The notes under the pieces were generated by a model. It did no database searches and was not told the origin of the DNA. It saw nothing but the letters and a program-made list of their open reading frames with translations. From NCBI RefSeq assembly GCF_029626265.1, contig NZ_JARUBN010000001.1:1984001-2048000 (forward strand): a stretch of 64,000 bases of DNA, written 5' to 3'. This DNA comes from Micromonospora sp. WMMD1102 (lineage in GTDB: Bacteria; Actinomycetota; Actinomycetes; Mycobacteriales; Micromonosporaceae). Each line of letters begins with the position of its first letter. The stretch's first letter is position 1. Position numbers and translations under genes: made by a program. Positions 6,943 to 17,406 of this stretch are shown here, one piece after another.

Positions 6943-9900
6943 CGGGCGATCCTTGCCTGCATGTCGACCGTGGTGCCGGTCGTCCCGGTGGTGACGGTGA
7001 TCTTGTGCATCAGGGCCCGCATCAGCATGAAGCCCCGCCCACGGTGGGTGTTCTCCGCCGGGCGCGGCTCCTTCCAACGGCCGTTGTCGGTGACGGTCAG
7101 GTGCAGTTCGCCGGCGGTCGCCGCCGCCCGCAGCCGGATCCAGCCGTCGGACGAGTGCCGGTGCCCGTGCTCGACCGCGTTGGCGCACGCCTCACCCACG
7201 GCCACCAGCACGTTGTGTGCCGTGCCGGCGCCCAGCCCGCAGCGGTCGAGCCAGTTGCGCAGCGCCGTACGGACCGGGGCGAGCCGGGTCGCCTCGGCGG
7301 GGAACTCGAGTTCCAGCGGACTGGGATGGCGGTAGAGGAGCAGGGCGACGTCGTCGTCGTAACCGCCGCTCGGGGCGAGTCGTTCCATCACGTCCGTGGC
7401 GAGGTCCTCGATGGGGGAGCGGCGCCCCTCCTGGAGCGCCGTGACGGCCAGGTCGATGCCGGCGGTCAGCAGTTGCCGGCGGCGTTCGACCAACCCGTCG
7501 GTGTAGAGCATGACGGTCGCGCGGGCCGGCACGACGTACTCGGCCTCGATCCGCTCGCCGCTCCGGCGGACCGCGAGCGGCATGGACCGGCCCTGGTCGA
7601 GCAGCTGGGTGCTGCCGTCGGGATGGACGACGATGGCCGGCGGGTGACCCGCGCTGGCGTACCGCAGATATCCGGTCGCCGGGTCGAGCACCCCGCACAG
7701 CACGGTGGCGCAGGCGGCCCCGGGCAGCAGCGCGGCGAACCGGTCCAGCGCGCTGAGCGTCTGCGCCGGACTGGCGTCCTGGAGCAGCAGGGCCCGGCAG
7801 GCGCTGCGCAGCTGACCCATCACGGTGGCGGCTCGCAGCCCGTGCCCGACGCAGTCGCCGACGACGATGCCGATCCGCCCGTCCGGAAGCTCGACGGTGT
7901 CGTACCAGTCGCCGCCTACCTTCAGCGGCCGGATCGCCGGCTCGTAGCGCACGGCGAACCCGGTGGGCAGCTGGGCGGGACCTAGGATGGCACGTTGCAG
8001 CGCCAGGCCCGTCTCACGCTGCTGGTCGATCTGGTGCACCCGGCGCAGCCCCTGGTTGAGGTGGCCGCCGAGCAGTGCCAGCAGCGTCTGGTCGTGGTCG
8101 GTGAACGGGCGCTCGTCGCCCAGCTCGATCCAGATCACCATCGTGCCGTCCGGATGCTCCAGGGCTATCCCGGCGCCGGAACCCGGCTGGATCTCCGGGG
8201 TGAGCAGCGGCCGGTCCCGCAGCGCGGCGAGCGCCTGACGGCGCTCTCCGGGCAGGCCGTCCCAACGCAGCAGCGGGTCGGTGGCGGTCAGCGCCGGGCC
8301 GGTGGAGCCGCCGAAGACGGCCGCCAGCGCGTACGGCGCCTGCCACAGCGCCCGCATCTCGTCGAGGACGCCGTGCAGGGCCTCGGGAAGGTCCTCCGCC
8401 TGCGACAGCCGCAGGCTCAGCGCGGCCAGCGCGGTGTCCCGCTGCACGGCGTAGTGCTCGGCGGTGACGTCGCGGAAGGTGCCGACGATCACCCGCTGCC
8501 CGGTGCCGGGATCCTGGACCTGGTTGAAGGCGGCCGCCACCCACAACCGGTGCCCGTCCCGGTGGGTGACCGGAACCGTGTACGTGCCGTGCGACTGCCC
8601 GAGGAGGGTGCCGAAGGCGTCGGCGGCCTGCTGGTGGGCCTCCGGCGACGTCGCCCGGTCGGGCCACCACGGCTGGTTCGGCGGATAGGGCAGCTGCTCG
8701 GGGCCATAGCCGAGGATGTCGGTGAACGCGCTGTTGATCTCGATGACCGCACCGGTCTCGTCGCAGACGAAGAACGCCTCCTGGAGCGAGTCGACCAGGG
8801 CGGTCCGCCAGCGGGCGTGGTGGTTGCGCAGCCGGGCCAGTTCGATGTTCGCCCGCACCCTGGCCACCAGCTCGGCGGCGGAGAAGGGCTTGACCAGATA
8901 GTCGTCGGCTCCCGCCTCCAGCCCCTCGATGGCCGCCTCCTGGCCGGCCCGCGCCGACAGCAGCAGCACCGGCACACCGGCGGTACGCGGTTCGGCGCGC
9001 AGCGCGGCCACCAGCTGCAACCCGTCCGTGCGGGGCATCATCACGTCACTGACCACCAGGTCCGGTACGTCCGCACGGGCCGACTCCAACGCCTCCTGCC
9101 CGTCGCCGACGGTACGCACCCGGTGCCCGGCGGAGCGGAGCAGCCGGGCCAGGTACTCGCGCATGTCCTCGTTGTCGTCCGCGACGAGTACCCGGGCCGG
9201 AGCGCCGGTGACCGGCAGTTGCGTGCCGACGACCCCGCCGGAGTCGGCATGGCCGGCGGCCGGCGGGGTGGCTTCGCCGTCCCGGCCGCCGCTGGGCAGC
9301 CAGCGGAGGGCTTCCTGCACGAACGGTTCCGCGGTGGCCGAGACGGTCGCGGTGTTGGCGACGGAGGTGAGGGCGTCGGCGGGCAGGTGGGCGGTGCCGA
9401 ATGGCAGCCCGATGGTGAACAGGGTGCCCTCGCCGACGGTGCTGCTGGCGGTGATGGTGCCGCCGTGCAGGGCGACGAGTTCCTTGACCAGCGCCAGGCC
9501 GATGCCGCTGCCCTCGTTCGAACGTGCCCGGGAGTTCTCTATCCGGTGGAACCGCTCGAACAGTCGCGGCATCTCCTCGGCCGGTACCCCGACCCCGGTG
9601 TCGGCGACGCTGAGCACCGCCTGGCCGTCCACCGCCCGGAGCGTGACCCGGATGGCGCCGGAAAAGGTGAACTTCAACGCGTTGCTGAGCAGGTTCAGGA
9701 TCACCTTCTCCCACATGCCGCGGTCGACGTGCACCGGCTCGGGCAGCGGTTCGCAGTCCACCTCGAACGCGAGGCCCGCCCGCTCGATGGCGGAGCGGAA
9801 GACGCTGGCGAGTTCGGCGGTCGCGGCGGCCAGGTCCACCGGCTCGTACCGGGCCTGCATCCGGCCGGCCTCGATCCGGGAGAAGTCCAGCAGCGTGTTG

Positions 9901-11117
9901 ACCAGCTTGCCCAGCCGCAGGCCGTTGCGGTGGACGACGTCCAGTTCCTCGCGTACCCGTTCGTCGGCGTCGGCGAGCCGGCTGCGGAGCTCCTCCACCG
10001 GACCCATGATCAGGGTGAGCGGGGTGCGGAACTCGTGGCTGACGTTGGAGAAGAACGCGGTCTTGGCCCGGTCCAGCTCGGCCAGCTCCTCGGCCCGCCG
10101 CTGCTGGGCCTGGTAGCTGCGGGCGCTGGCGATCCCGGCCGCGACGTGCCCGGCGGTCAGCTCGACGAAGCCGCGGTAGCCGTCGTCGAACGGCCGGTAG
10201 CGGTTCAGCGCGGCGACCAGGAAGCCGTACGGGGTACCGCCCTGGCGCAGCAGCGGCACCAGCAGGGCCTGGGTGGGTGGCTCCGGCCAGTCCCCGGTCG
10301 GCAGGCCGGACGAGAGTGGGCCGTCCAGTGTCACGAGTACCGAATCGCCCCCGGTCAGCGCGGACGTCGGCCAGACGCTGTCCGGATCGTCGATCTGGAC
10401 CGTCGCCGGGGCGGCCGGGTGGCCGGGTGGCAGGCCGGTGGCGCCGGCCAGCCGCGCCTGGCCGTCCTCCTCGAACAGGTAGGTCAGGGTGAACGGGAGG
10501 TCCCGCAGGTTGCGGTCGAGCTGTTGGCTGGCGAAGGTCAGCATCTCCTGCTCGGTACGGACCACGCTGGGGTCGGAGCCGAGGTCCCGCAGGGTCGCCA
10601 TCCGCCGCTCGCCGACCACCCGCTCGGTGTCCTCGCTGACCACGCACAACATCCCGACGAGTCCGCCGGCGTCGTCGCGGAGCGGGCTGTAGGAGAACGT
10701 GTGGTAGGTCTCCTCCGGATATCCGGACCGCTCCAGGAACAGCAGCAGGGCCTCGTCCCAGGTCGCCTGCCCGGTGCTCAGCACGGTGGAGATCCGGGGG
10801 CCGATGTCGCCCCAGATCTCCGCCCACACCTCGCTGGCCGGCCGGCCCAGCGCCCACGGGTACTTGCGACCCAGCGTGTTCCGGCGGTAGGCGGCGTTGC
10901 AGAAGAACGTCAGCTCCGGACCCCAGGCCATCCACATCGAGAACCGCGACGACAGGACGATGCTCACGGCCGTCTGTAGGCTCTGCGGCCAGTCGGCAGG
11001 CGGGCCGAGCGGGGTCGCCGCCCAGTCGACCTCGGTGAGGTCGCGGCCGATCTCGGGGTCGACGCCGAAGACGTCGACGCCGGCCACCGCCGACGACGGG
11101 GACTCGGCGCTGCTCAC
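6939..11117 (-). CDS. Hybrid PAS-GAF-histidine kinase-receiver-PAS-GAF-SpoIIE phosphatase-HATPase protein
   Basis: A 1392-aa cytoplasmic signalling protein with no membrane segments. In order: PAS (about 30-145), GAF (about 175-330), HisKA with His361 in [13 protein letters not shown], HATPase with NLLSNALKF and [12 protein letters not shown], a receiver with Asp691 in [12 protein letters not shown], a second PAS (about 760-880, [13 protein letters not shown]), a GAF-like segment, a PP2C/SpoIIE phosphatase (GGDWYD near 1070, [18 protein letters not shown]) and a C-terminal RsbW-like HATPase ([11 protein letters not shown] near 1310). It can thus sense, autophosphorylate, relay to its own receiver, and both dephosphorylate and perhaps phosphorylate STAS proteins. 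GTG 11117 is chosen because similarity begins at once after it; upstream codons look non-coding. Coupled to the STAS gene downstream. Confidence 0.9.
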   Translation of the reverse strand: MSSAESPSSAVAGVDVFGVDPEIGRDLTEVDWAATPLGPPADWPQSLQTAVSIVLSSRFSMWMAWGPELTFFCNAAYRRNTLGRKYPWALGRPASEVWAEIWGDIGPRISTVLSTGQATWDEALLLFLERSGYPEETYHTFSYSPLRDDAGGLVGMLCVVSEDTERVVGERRMATLRDLGSDPSVVRTEQEMLTFASQQLDRNLRDLPFTLTYLFEEDGQARLAGATGLPPGHPAAPATVQIDDPDSVWPTSALTGGDSVLVTLDGPLSSGLPTGDWPEPPTQALLVPLLRQGGTPYGFLVAALNRYRPFDDGYRGFVELTAGHVAAGIASARSYQAQQRRAEELAELDRAKTAFFSNVSHEFRTPLTLIMGPVEELRSRLADADERVREELDVVHRNGLRLGKLVNTLLDFSRIEAGRMQARYEPVDLAAATAELASVFRSAIERAGLAFEVDCEPLPEPVHVDRGMWEKVILNLLSNALKFTFSGAIRVTLRAVDGQAVLSVADTGVGVPAEEMPRLFERFHRIENSRARSNEGSGIGLALVKELVALHGGTITASSTVGEGTLFTIGLPFGTAHLPADALTSVANTATVSATAEPFVQEALRWLPSGGRDGEATPPAAGHADSGGVVGTQLPVTGAPARVLVADDNEDMREYLARLLRSAGHRVRTVGDGQEALESARADVPDLVVSDVMMPRTDGLQLVAALRAEPRTAGVPVLLLSARAGQEAAIEGLEAGADDYLVKPFSAAELVARVRANIELARLRNHHARWRTALVDSLQEAFFVCDETGAVIEINSAFTDILGYGPEQLPYPPNQPWWPDRATSPEAHQQAADAFGTLLGQSHGTYTVPVTHRDGHRLWVAAAFNQVQDPGTGQRVIVGTFRDVTAEHYAVQRDTALAALSLRLSQAEDLPEALHGVLDEMRALWQAPYALAAVFGGSTGPALTATDPLLRWDGLPGERRQALAALRDRPLLTPEIQPGSGAGIALEHPDGTMVIWIELGDERPFTDHDQTLLALLGGHLNQGLRRVHQIDQQRETGLALQRAILGPAQLPTGFAVRYEPAIRPLKVGGDWYDTVELPDGRIGIVVGDCVGHGLRAATVMGQLRSACRALLLQDASPAQTLSALDRFAALLPGAACATVLCGVLDPATGYLRYASAGHPPAIVVHPDGSTQLLDQGRSMPLAVRRSGERIEAEYVVPARATVMLYTDGLVERRRQLLTAGIDLAVTALQEGRRSPIEDLATDVMERLAPSGGYDDDVALLLYRHPSPLELEFPAEATRLAPVRTALRNWLDRCGLGAGTAHNVLVAVGEACANAVEHGHRHSSDGWIRLRAAATAGELHLTVTDNGRWKEPRPAENTHRGRGFMLMRALMHKITVTTGTTGTTVDMQARIAR

Positions 11118-11542
11118 CGCTTCGGCCCGGTCCGGGTCCGGCCGGCGGCCGGCCGGGACGCCGCGGGCAGCCCGGCTCCGGCGCTCGGGTACGCCACGAA
11201 CCGGTACGCCCGGCTGGCCGGCAGGTGGCGGTCGAGCGGGTGGTGCCGGGCCGCCGGAACGGGACCCCGCCCTTCGGCGCAGCCTGGCTGGCCGCTGGAG
11301 ATGCCGGTCATGAGCGCTGAGCGTAACGGATGGCCGTGCCGAGCCGAATTTATGGGCATTTGTGATTACTGACCAATCTCTCTGCGTGCTACCTCGGTCC
11401 GTGCGGAAGGTACATACCCGGTCGGTGCCGGATCGTCGCGATCTGGCCGCCGCCATCTCGGACGGCTTTCGACCCGGGGCAGGCGTTTCGGCCGGGAGCC
11501 CGGCGGGGCATAACCGTTTCCTGGAGGGAAGGAGCGGGCGAG
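11118..11542. other. Intergenic, divergent promoter region
   Basis: No gene is supported. It separates the hybrid kinase (minus) from the holin-like gene (plus). An AT-richer patch near 11340-11390 probably holds promoters; no sigma-factor consensus is clear enough to mark. Confidence 0.5.
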
Positions 11543-11962
11543 ATGAGCGATGTCACCCCGGACGGCCCGGCCGAGCACACACCGGCGTCGACCGCCGAGT
11601 TGGTCCACCGGGCCGCCGAGCAGGTCTCCCGGCTGGTCCGGGACGAGTTGGCCCTGGCCAGGGCGGAGATGACCGAGAAGGGCAGGCGGGCCGGCGTCGG
11701 CGCCGGGTTGCTCGGCAGCGGCGGGCTGGTCGCCATGTACGGGGTGGCGGCCATGCTGGCCGCCGTCGTCCTCGGGCTGGCCGAGGTGATGCCCGGCTGG
11801 CTGGCCGCGTTGCTCGTCTCCGTTCTGCTCTTCGGCTGCGCGGCCGGGCTGGCTCTGCTGGGCCGAGGGCGGCTGCGGCAGGCCGGCCCTCCGGTGCCGG
11901 AGGAGGCGGTCCGCAGCGTCCGGGCCGACATAGACGAGCTGAAGGAGAGGGCACACCGATGA
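11543..11962 (+). CDS. Phage-holin-family (DUF1469-type) membrane protein
   Basis: A 139-aa protein. An amphipathic N-terminal helix (ELVHRAAEQVSRLVRDELAL) is followed by two membrane segments (about residues 52-78 and 83-108) and a charged tail, the layout of the actinobacterial holin-X/DUF1469 family. Despite the name these are cellular envelope proteins, not lysis proteins. A strong GGAGGGAAGGAG stretch precedes the ATG. The next gene overlaps by 4 bp, and the trio with DUF3618 and YihY is a common actinobacterial cell-envelope cluster. Confidence 0.85.
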   Translation: MSDVTPDGPAEHTPASTAELVHRAAEQVSRLVRDELALARAEMTEKGRRAGVGAGLLGSGGLVAMYGVAAMLAAVVLGLAEVMPGWLAALLVSVLLFGCAAGLALLGRGRLRQAGPPVPEEAVRSVRADIDELKERAHR

Positions 11963-12459
11963 GCAGCACCACCGGGAACGCCGCCGCGCGTACCCCCAGT
12001 ACCAGCCCGAGCCCCGGCAGCACCGGCAGCGTGCCGGCGGTGCCGTCGACGGACGAGCCGGACGCGATCCGGGCCGACATCGCCCGTACCCGGGCCGAAC
12101 TGGGCGGCACGGTCCAGCAGCTGGCGCGGCGGGCCGACGTGAAGACCCGGGCCAGGGAGAAGGCCGCCGAGGTCAGGGGCCGGGCGGTCCGGTGGCGGGA
12201 CCGGACGGCGGCGACCGCCCAGGTCGCCACCGTGCGCGCCAGGCACCTCGGCCGGATCGGCAGCGGGCGGGCCACCGAGGCCACCCGGCGGGCCGTCACC
12301 GAGGTGCGGCAGCGGCCGGTGCCGTACGCCGGGGCGCTGGCCGGGCTCGCCGCGGCCGGTACCGCCGCACTGCTGGTACGCCGCCACCGCGCGGCCCGGA
12401 CCCGGACCGGTGGCTGGCGGCGTTGGGTCCCGGCGGCGACGCCCCGACGCGGCCGCTGA
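11959..12459 (+). CDS. DUF3618-domain membrane-anchored protein
   Basis: A 166-aa protein. The disordered Ser/Thr/Pro-rich first 30 residues lead into the DUF3618 signature DAIRADIARTRAELGGTVQQ, a basic helical middle, one predicted membrane segment (about 122-140, AGALAGLAAAGTAALLV) and a strongly basic tail. Function unknown; often paired with holin-like and YihY proteins, as here. The ATG overlaps the previous stop codon (ATGA). Confidence 0.85.
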   Translation: MSSTTGNAAARTPSTSPSPGSTGSVPAVPSTDEPDAIRADIARTRAELGGTVQQLARRADVKTRAREKAAEVRGRAVRWRDRTAATAQVATVRARHLGRIGSGRATEATRRAVTEVRQRPVPYAGALAGLAAAGTAALLVRRHRAARTRTGGWRRWVPAATPRRGR

Positions 12460-12634
12460 CCCAGCCGAAGTTTGACACGGCGCGTCCCCGCCGGTCAGTT
12501 GCCGGGCCCCGGCCCGGCTACGGATCGCCGGGGCGTCGCCACCCCACCGGGTGCGCCCCGGCCCGGCCAGGGATCGCCGGAGCCCCGCCACCCCACCCGC
12601 ACCGGCCGACATGACCCGAGAGGCAGGCTCTGCC

Positions 12635-13702
12635 ATGGCGGACAACGTCACCGAGCGTGAACACCGCGACGACCGGGCCGCCGACGCCGACGCCGAGCCG
12701 ATCCGTGGCGGGGACGGCCCGTCGGCCTCGGAGGCCGGCTCGCACGGTGCCGGCGGTGCCCCGGACGCGCCGAGCAAGCTCGGGGTCCGGGGATGGCGGG
12801 GCGTGCTCCGGCGCACCGTACGGGAGTTCGGCGAGGACAGCCTGACCGACTGGGCCGCCGCACTCACCTACTACGCCGTGCTGTCGATCTTCCCCGGCCT
12901 GCTGGTCCTGGTCTCGGTGCTCGGCCTGATCGGCGACTCGGTGATCCAACCGCTTATCGACGACATCGGCCGCATCGCGCCCGGCCCGGTCGGCGAGATC
13001 CTGAAGACCGGGGCGCGCAACCTCACCGAGGCGCAGGGTGCCGCCGGGCTGTTCGCCGTCGTCGGTCTGGTCGTCGCACTCTGGTCCGCCTCCGGGTACG
13101 TCGCCGCGTTCATGCGCGCCTCCAACGCCATCTACGACGTCCCCGAGGGGCGTCCGCTCTGGAAGACCCTGCCGATCCGGCTCGCCGTGACAGTCGTCGT
13201 CGGGACCCTGCTGGCGGTGAGCGCGCTGACGGTGGTCTTCACCGGCCGGCTCGCCGAGTGGGCCGGTGACGCGCTCGGCCTGGGTTCGGCGGTGGTCACC
13301 GGCTGGAACATCGTCAAGTGGCCGATCCTGCTGGTGCTGGTCAGCCTGATGTTCGCCATCCTCTACTGGGCGGCGCCCAACGCCCGGCAGGGCGGCTTCC
13401 GGTGGATCACTCCCGGCGGGCTGCTGGCCGTACTGCTCTGGATCGTGGCCTCGGCCGGGTTCGCGTTCTACGTGGCCAACTTCGGCAACTACAACAAGAC
13501 CTACGGCACGCTCGGCGGTGTCATCATCTTCTTCGTCTGGCTCTGGATCTCCAATCTGGCGGTCCTGCTCGGCGCCGAGTTCGACGCCGAGCTGCACCGG
13601 GGCCGGGCCATCGCCGGCGGGCACCCCGCCGACGAGGAGCCGTTCGTGGAACTCCGCGACACCAGAAAGGTCAAGGACGGCAAGGACCGGGACCTGGGTT
13701 GA
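12635..13702 (+). CDS. YihY/BrkB family inner-membrane protein
   Basis: A 355-aa protein with about six membrane helices, matching the YihY/virulence-factor BrkB family (once misnamed RNase BN): DWAAALTYYAVLSIFPGLLV, a central MRASNAIYDVPEGRPLWKT, and the signature end NYNKTYGTLGGVIIFFVWLW, then LLGAEFDAEL. The ATG at 12635 has GAGAGG about ten bases upstream; an in-frame ATG at 12611 is an alternative. The cytoplasmic N-terminus is acidic and disordered. Likely co-transcribed with the two preceding genes despite a 175-bp gap. Confidence 0.9.
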   Translation: MADNVTEREHRDDRAADADAEPIRGGDGPSASEAGSHGAGGAPDAPSKLGVRGWRGVLRRTVREFGEDSLTDWAAALTYYAVLSIFPGLLVLVSVLGLIGDSVIQPLIDDIGRIAPGPVGEILKTGARNLTEAQGAAGLFAVVGLVVALWSASGYVAAFMRASNAIYDVPEGRPLWKTLPIRLAVTVVVGTLLAVSALTVVFTGRLAEWAGDALGLGSAVVTGWNIVKWPILLVLVSLMFAILYWAAPNARQGGFRWITPGGLLAVLLWIVASAGFAFYVANFGNYNKTYGTLGGVIIFFVWLWISNLAVLLGAEFDAELHRGRAIAGGHPADEEPFVELRDTRKVKDGKDRDLG

Positions 13703-13720
13703 ACGACCGCCGGCGGGCGG

Positions 13721-14569
13721 TCACAGGTTCTTGCGCTGGAAGGAGACGGCGGCGAGGCCGAGGACGATCGCGACCCAGAGGCCGGCCCAGCCCAGATAGC
13801 CGGGGGTGAGCCCCGCCGCGCTCAGGAACGGATGTCCCTTGAACGCCTCCTGGAACTGCACCAGCAGGGTCGGGTCCTGGAAGGCGTTCATGGCACCGCG
13901 CCACAGTCCGTCGGTCGGCAGCAGCATCCGGGAGACGGTGCCGATCCGGGCCACGCTCTCGTTGCCGAGCGCCTCCCCGAACGCGCCGACGACACCGCCG
14001 ATCCAGGTGGCGCCGAAGAGGCCGACCGCGACGACGCCGGAGGCCATCGGCGACACGGCGGTGGAGAGCAGCAGGGCGAGGGTGAGCAGCACCGCGGCCT
14101 GTGCGGCGAGCAGGGCCAGCCCGGTCAGCGGCTCCGGCGGCCAGTAGCCGGTGGTGACCCGGACGACGAGCAGCTGGGCGAGCCCGGCCACGGCCACGAA
14201 CCCGCTGCCGAAGAGCACCAGGCCGAGCCACTTGCCCAGCAGCACCGCCGGGCGGCGGACCGGGCGGGCCAGCACCGCCAGCGCGATCCCGCTCTCGGTC
14301 TCGCCGGAGAGGGTGGGGCCGGCGAGGAACGCCGTACCGAGCGCGGCGATCAGGCTCAGGCCGAACATCACCAGGTTGAGCACGAGCGAGGCCACCAGCC
14401 GGGCCTCGCCGCTGGTGAGCCCGCCGAACGTGGCGTCGATCCGGGAGAAGCCGTAGGCGCTGACCGAGAGCAGCACCAGGGTCAGCGCGCCGAGCGCCAG
14501 CAGTACCCGCCGCCGGGCGGCCTCCCGGACGGTCAGGGCGGCGACGGTGAGGACGGTACGGGCGGTCAT
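13721..14569 (-). CDS. ABC-2 type transporter permease
   Basis: A 282-aa protein with six hydrophobic segments, resembling NosY/CcmB-like ABC-2 permeases (early LTVREAARRRVLLALGALTL, TLSGETESGIALAVLARPV). Its ATG overlaps the stop of the ATPase gene by 4 bp. The last gene of the sigma/anti-sigma/ABC operon; substrate unknown. Confidence 0.9.
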   Translation of the reverse strand: MTARTVLTVAALTVREAARRRVLLALGALTLVLLSVSAYGFSRIDATFGGLTSGEARLVASLVLNLVMFGLSLIAALGTAFLAGPTLSGETESGIALAVLARPVRRPAVLLGKWLGLVLFGSGFVAVAGLAQLLVVRVTTGYWPPEPLTGLALLAAQAAVLLTLALLLSTAVSPMASGVVAVGLFGATWIGGVVGAFGEALGNESVARIGTVSRMLLPTDGLWRGAMNAFQDPTLLVQFQEAFKGHPFLSAAGLTPGYLGWAGLWVAIVLGLAAVSFQRKNL

Positions 14570-15564
14570 TCGCGCTCCTCGGCGGGTGCGGTACGGAGGA
14601 TGTCGAGCAGCCGCTGTTCGAGGCTGATCCGCCCCGGCTCGACGGCGTGTACCCGTACCCCGAGCCGGACCAGGTCGGCCACCAGCTCGGGTACGACGTC
14701 GGCGTCCTGTTCGGCGGGCAGGGCGACGGCGTAACTGTCCCCCTCCCGGCTGACCGGTCCGGCGGCGGCCAGCCGGGCTCGGGCCGCGTCGTCAACCCCG
14801 TCCAGCCGGAGCCGCAGCTCCCGCTGGCCGAGCAGTTCCGGAAGGGTGCCGGAGGCGGCGACCCGGCCCCGGTCCAGGATCACCACCCGGTCGCAGACCC
14901 GCTCGACCTCGCCGATGAGGTGCGAGTTCAGCAGTACGGCGACGCCGCGGGCCTTGAGCGAGAGCAGCAGGTCCCGCACGTCGACCCGGCCGACCGGGTC
15001 GAGGGCGCTGGTCGGCTCGTCCAGCACGACGAGTTCCGGGCGGGCCACCAGCGCGACGGCCAGGCCGAGCCGCTGCTGCATTCCCTTGGAGAAGCCGCCC
15101 ACCCGGTCGGCGGCCCGGTCGGCGAGGCCGACCACGGCGAGGATCTCCCGGCGTTCCTCGGCCGGCACGCTGATGCCGGCCAGCCGGACGTGCAGGGCCA
15201 GCACCTCGGCGGCGGAGAGCCACGGCTGGTACCGGAAGAGTTCGGGCAGGTAGCCGACCCGGGACCGGGACCGGGGGTCCCGTCCCGGCCTACCGAGCAG
15301 CAGAACCTCACCGGCGTCCGGCCGGACCAGGCCGAGCAGCATCTTGATCACGGTGGTCTTGCCTGCTCCGTTCGGTCCGAGCAGGCCGAGCACCTCGCCC
15401 CGGCCGACGGTGAAGGAGACGTCGTCGACCGCGGTACGGCGCCGGTACCGCTTGCGCAGCCCCGAGCACCACACCGCCGGGGACGGCGGGAGGTCGGTGT
15501 CGAGCCGTTCCGCCGGATCGGGGGAGCCGACGTCGTCCGGGCGGGCGGTGGGGCGGGCGGTCAC
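14566..15564 (-). CDS. ABC transporter ATP-binding protein
   Basis: A 332-aa ATPase: Walker A GPNGAGKTTVIK, signature GGFSKGMQQRLGLA (a variant of LSGGQ), Walker B ELVVLDEPTSALDP, H-loop NSHLIGEVE. The C-terminal 90 residues form the extra domain seen in ABC-2 exporters. The GTG start overlaps the anti-sigma stop by 4 bp, and its own stop overlaps the permease start, so the three are translationally coupled. Together with the permease it should export an unknown substrate under control of the ECF sigma factor. Confidence 0.93.
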   Translation of the reverse strand: MTARPTARPDDVGSPDPAERLDTDLPPSPAVWCSGLRKRYRRRTAVDDVSFTVGRGEVLGLLGPNGAGKTTVIKMLLGLVRPDAGEVLLLGRPGRDPRSRSRVGYLPELFRYQPWLSAAEVLALHVRLAGISVPAEERREILAVVGLADRAADRVGGFSKGMQQRLGLAVALVARPELVVLDEPTSALDPVGRVDVRDLLLSLKARGVAVLLNSHLIGEVERVCDRVVILDRGRVAASGTLPELLGQRELRLRLDGVDDAARARLAAAGPVSREGDSYAVALPAEQDADVVPELVADLVRLGVRVHAVEPGRISLEQRLLDILRTAPAEERE

Positions 15565-16652
15565 CGGTCCCACCGCAGCCCCCGGGCCACCGACAGCACC
15601 TCGTCGGCGCTCAGCGAGCCGGCAACCACGTTGACGATGCCGTCCCGCACCCAGAACACCGCGGTGAGCGTGCCGTCCCGGCTGGCGAGCACCGTGGCCG
15701 GCGCACCACCGACCTCGGTGGCGAAGGTCGTCTCCCGGTCGGCGTGCACGATCAGCGGCAGGGTCGTACCGTCGCCGACGAAGCCGCGCAGTTGGGCCGC
15801 CACGTCCGCCGGCAGGCCGGGCAGCGAGAGCAGGTAGTCCCGGGCCGTCGCGAACGGGATGCCCGCGGAGTAGCCGGTCGGGGCGACGGCACGGCCGACG
15901 ACCATGGCGGGTACGCCCCGGTCCTGCCCCCAGACCGCGGCCACGCCCGGGCCGGCGGTGAGCCGGAACGGGCTGCCGTCGAGCCCCGGCGGCGGTGGCG
16001 GCAGCGGCTCGCCGGCGGCCCTGGCGGTCTGTGCCGCCTTGTCGGCCGAGAAGGTGAACGTCGCGCTGACCCGGTCCCCGACGTGGAAGGTCGGCTCCCC
16101 GCGTACACCGCGGGGCAGCCGGTCCACCCGAGGGGCGGACAGGCCGGTCGCCCGCTGCGCGGCGGCGGCGTCGGCGACCGGGCGGATGTTGGGCACCGCC
16201 GTCCGCTCGACCTCGCCGAAGGCGGAGAGGTCGGGCAGCTTTAGCAGGTCGGCCTGGGTCACGACGACCGGCGCGACCCGCTCGGTCCGGAAGATCGGGA
16301 ACCAGTTCGCGGCGGCGGCGGTGGTGGCACCGGTGAGCACCGCGACGGCGGCGATCCCGGCGATCACCGGGTTGCGCAGCGCGGTACGCCACCGGGGGAC
16401 CCGGGCGGCCGCCGTCGCCACCCGGCGGGGACCGTCGGCGGCGACCGCGCCGGACAGTCGCTGCCAGCCGGCCTCGACGTCGCCGGTGACCTCGACGCGC
16501 AGCGCCGTGCCGGCGAACCTGGCGTCCTCCCGGGCGGTCGCCAGTCCGGACCGGCAGCGCGGGCAGCCCGCGACGTGTGCACGGTCGGCGTCGCTGACAC
16601 CGGCGGGCTCGTCCACGAGCCGGCGCAGCGTGCCGTCACTCGGATGACGCAT
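15561..16652 (-). CDS. Zinc-finger anti-sigma factor with large extracytoplasmic domain
   Basis: A 363-aa protein. The N-terminus has a HVAGCPRCRSG motif (HxxxCxxC, zf-HC2-like anti-sigma domain), then one membrane segment at about 97-116 (NPVIAGIAAVAVLTGATTAA), and about 245 residues outside the membrane, with no catalytic motif I recognise. It overlaps the ECF sigma gene by 17 bp, the classic sigma/anti-sigma order. The outer domain probably senses an envelope signal. The next gene is coupled by a GTGA overlap. Confidence 0.87.
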   Translation of the reverse strand: MRHPSDGTLRRLVDEPAGVSDADRAHVAGCPRCRSGLATAREDARFAGTALRVEVTGDVEAGWQRLSGAVAADGPRRVATAAARVPRWRTALRNPVIAGIAAVAVLTGATTAAAANWFPIFRTERVAPVVVTQADLLKLPDLSAFGEVERTAVPNIRPVADAAAAQRATGLSAPRVDRLPRGVRGEPTFHVGDRVSATFTFSADKAAQTARAAGEPLPPPPPGLDGSPFRLTAGPGVAAVWGQDRGVPAMVVGRAVAPTGYSAGIPFATARDYLLSLPGLPADVAAQLRGFVGDGTTLPLIVHADRETTFATEVGGAPATVLASRDGTLTAVFWVRDGIVNVVAGSLSADEVLSVARGLRWDR

Positions 16653-17160
16653 GACGGTTCAACTCCTCGCGTAGGGCGGACTCGGCGCGGCGCACGGTGG
16701 TGCCCACGCTGCCGGGGGAGAGTGCGAGCGCGGCCGCCACCTCGGCGTAGCTGAGGCCGCTGTGCCGCAGCACCAGGGCCACGGCCTGCTTGCGGGGCAG
16801 CCGGGCCAGCGCCGCCCGCACCCGCCGGCGCTCGTCGAGGGTCACGACCTCGTCGGCGACGTCCGGGCTGACGGTCGCACCGGCACCGGCGGCCTCCTCG
16901 CGGAAGGCGCGGCGCCGGCCGGTACGCAGATGGTTCAGCGCGGTGTGCGCCGCGGCGACGCACAACCAGCCCACCGCCTCGGCGGCCGGCACCGAGGAGC
17001 GCCCGAAGCTCAGGAACACCTCCTGGGCCACGTCCTCGGCCTGGTCCCCGGAGCCGAGCACCCGGGCGGCGACCGCCACCACCCGTGGGTAGGCGGCCCG
17101 GAAGACCTGTTCGAGGTCGGGGCGGACGGAACTCCGGCCCGGGGAAGTCGACACGGCCAC
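16636..17160 (-). CDS. ECF-type RNA polymerase sigma factor
   Basis: A 174-aa sigma-70 family protein with region 2 (FRAAYPRVVAVAARVLGSGD, AEDVAQEVFLSF) and region 4 (LPRKQAVALVLRHSGLSYAE). No SnoaL or other extension. GGAAGGA lies 4 nt before GTG 17160 and 10 nt before GTG 17154, so either may be the start. It heads a four-gene operon with its anti-sigma factor and an ABC exporter. Confidence 0.92.
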   Translation of the reverse strand: MAVSTSPGRSSVRPDLEQVFRAAYPRVVAVAARVLGSGDQAEDVAQEVFLSFGRSSVPAAEAVGWLCVAAAHTALNHLRTGRRRAFREEAAGAGATVSPDVADEVVTLDERRRVRAALARLPRKQAVALVLRHSGLSYAEVAAALALSPGSVGTTVRRAESALREELNRHASSE

Positions 17161-17338
17161 GGCATCCTTCCGTCCGGCTCGTCCGGCCGTCCGGCCGCCA
17201 CGGGCGTACGGCAGCGCGGCGACGACGCCGGGCGGCATGCCCGCCGCATGCCAGACGACCTGCACATCATGCTCCACACCTGGTAAGCACCACCGCCACC
17301 CCGGATGTGACATCCCGCCCCGGGCAGGGCCCGAAAAA

Positions 17339-17383
17339 GTCCCGGAGCGTTCGGCTCGCCAGGCGGGCCGAACGCTCCGGGAC
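17339..17383 (-). terminator. Strong intrinsic terminator of the secreted-protein operon
   Basis: A perfect 17-bp stem (17339-17355 with 17367-17383), 11-nt loop, followed on the minus strand by TTTTT (17334-17338). It lies 24 bp after the stop at 17407 and insulates the sigma-factor operon from the genes upstream. Confidence 0.93.
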
Positions 17384-17406
17384 CAGGAGCTCCGCAGCTC
17401 AGGAGA

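Noticed and set aside
7995..10979. 994-codon open frame opposite the hybrid kinase gene
   Set aside because: It mirrors a gene with clear domains; its own translation is low-complexity and shows no family. Long antisense frames are expected at this GC content.
11543..11962. Prophage holin
   Set aside because: No endolysin, tail or other phage genes; the holin-like family with DUF3618 and YihY is a cellular envelope cluster.
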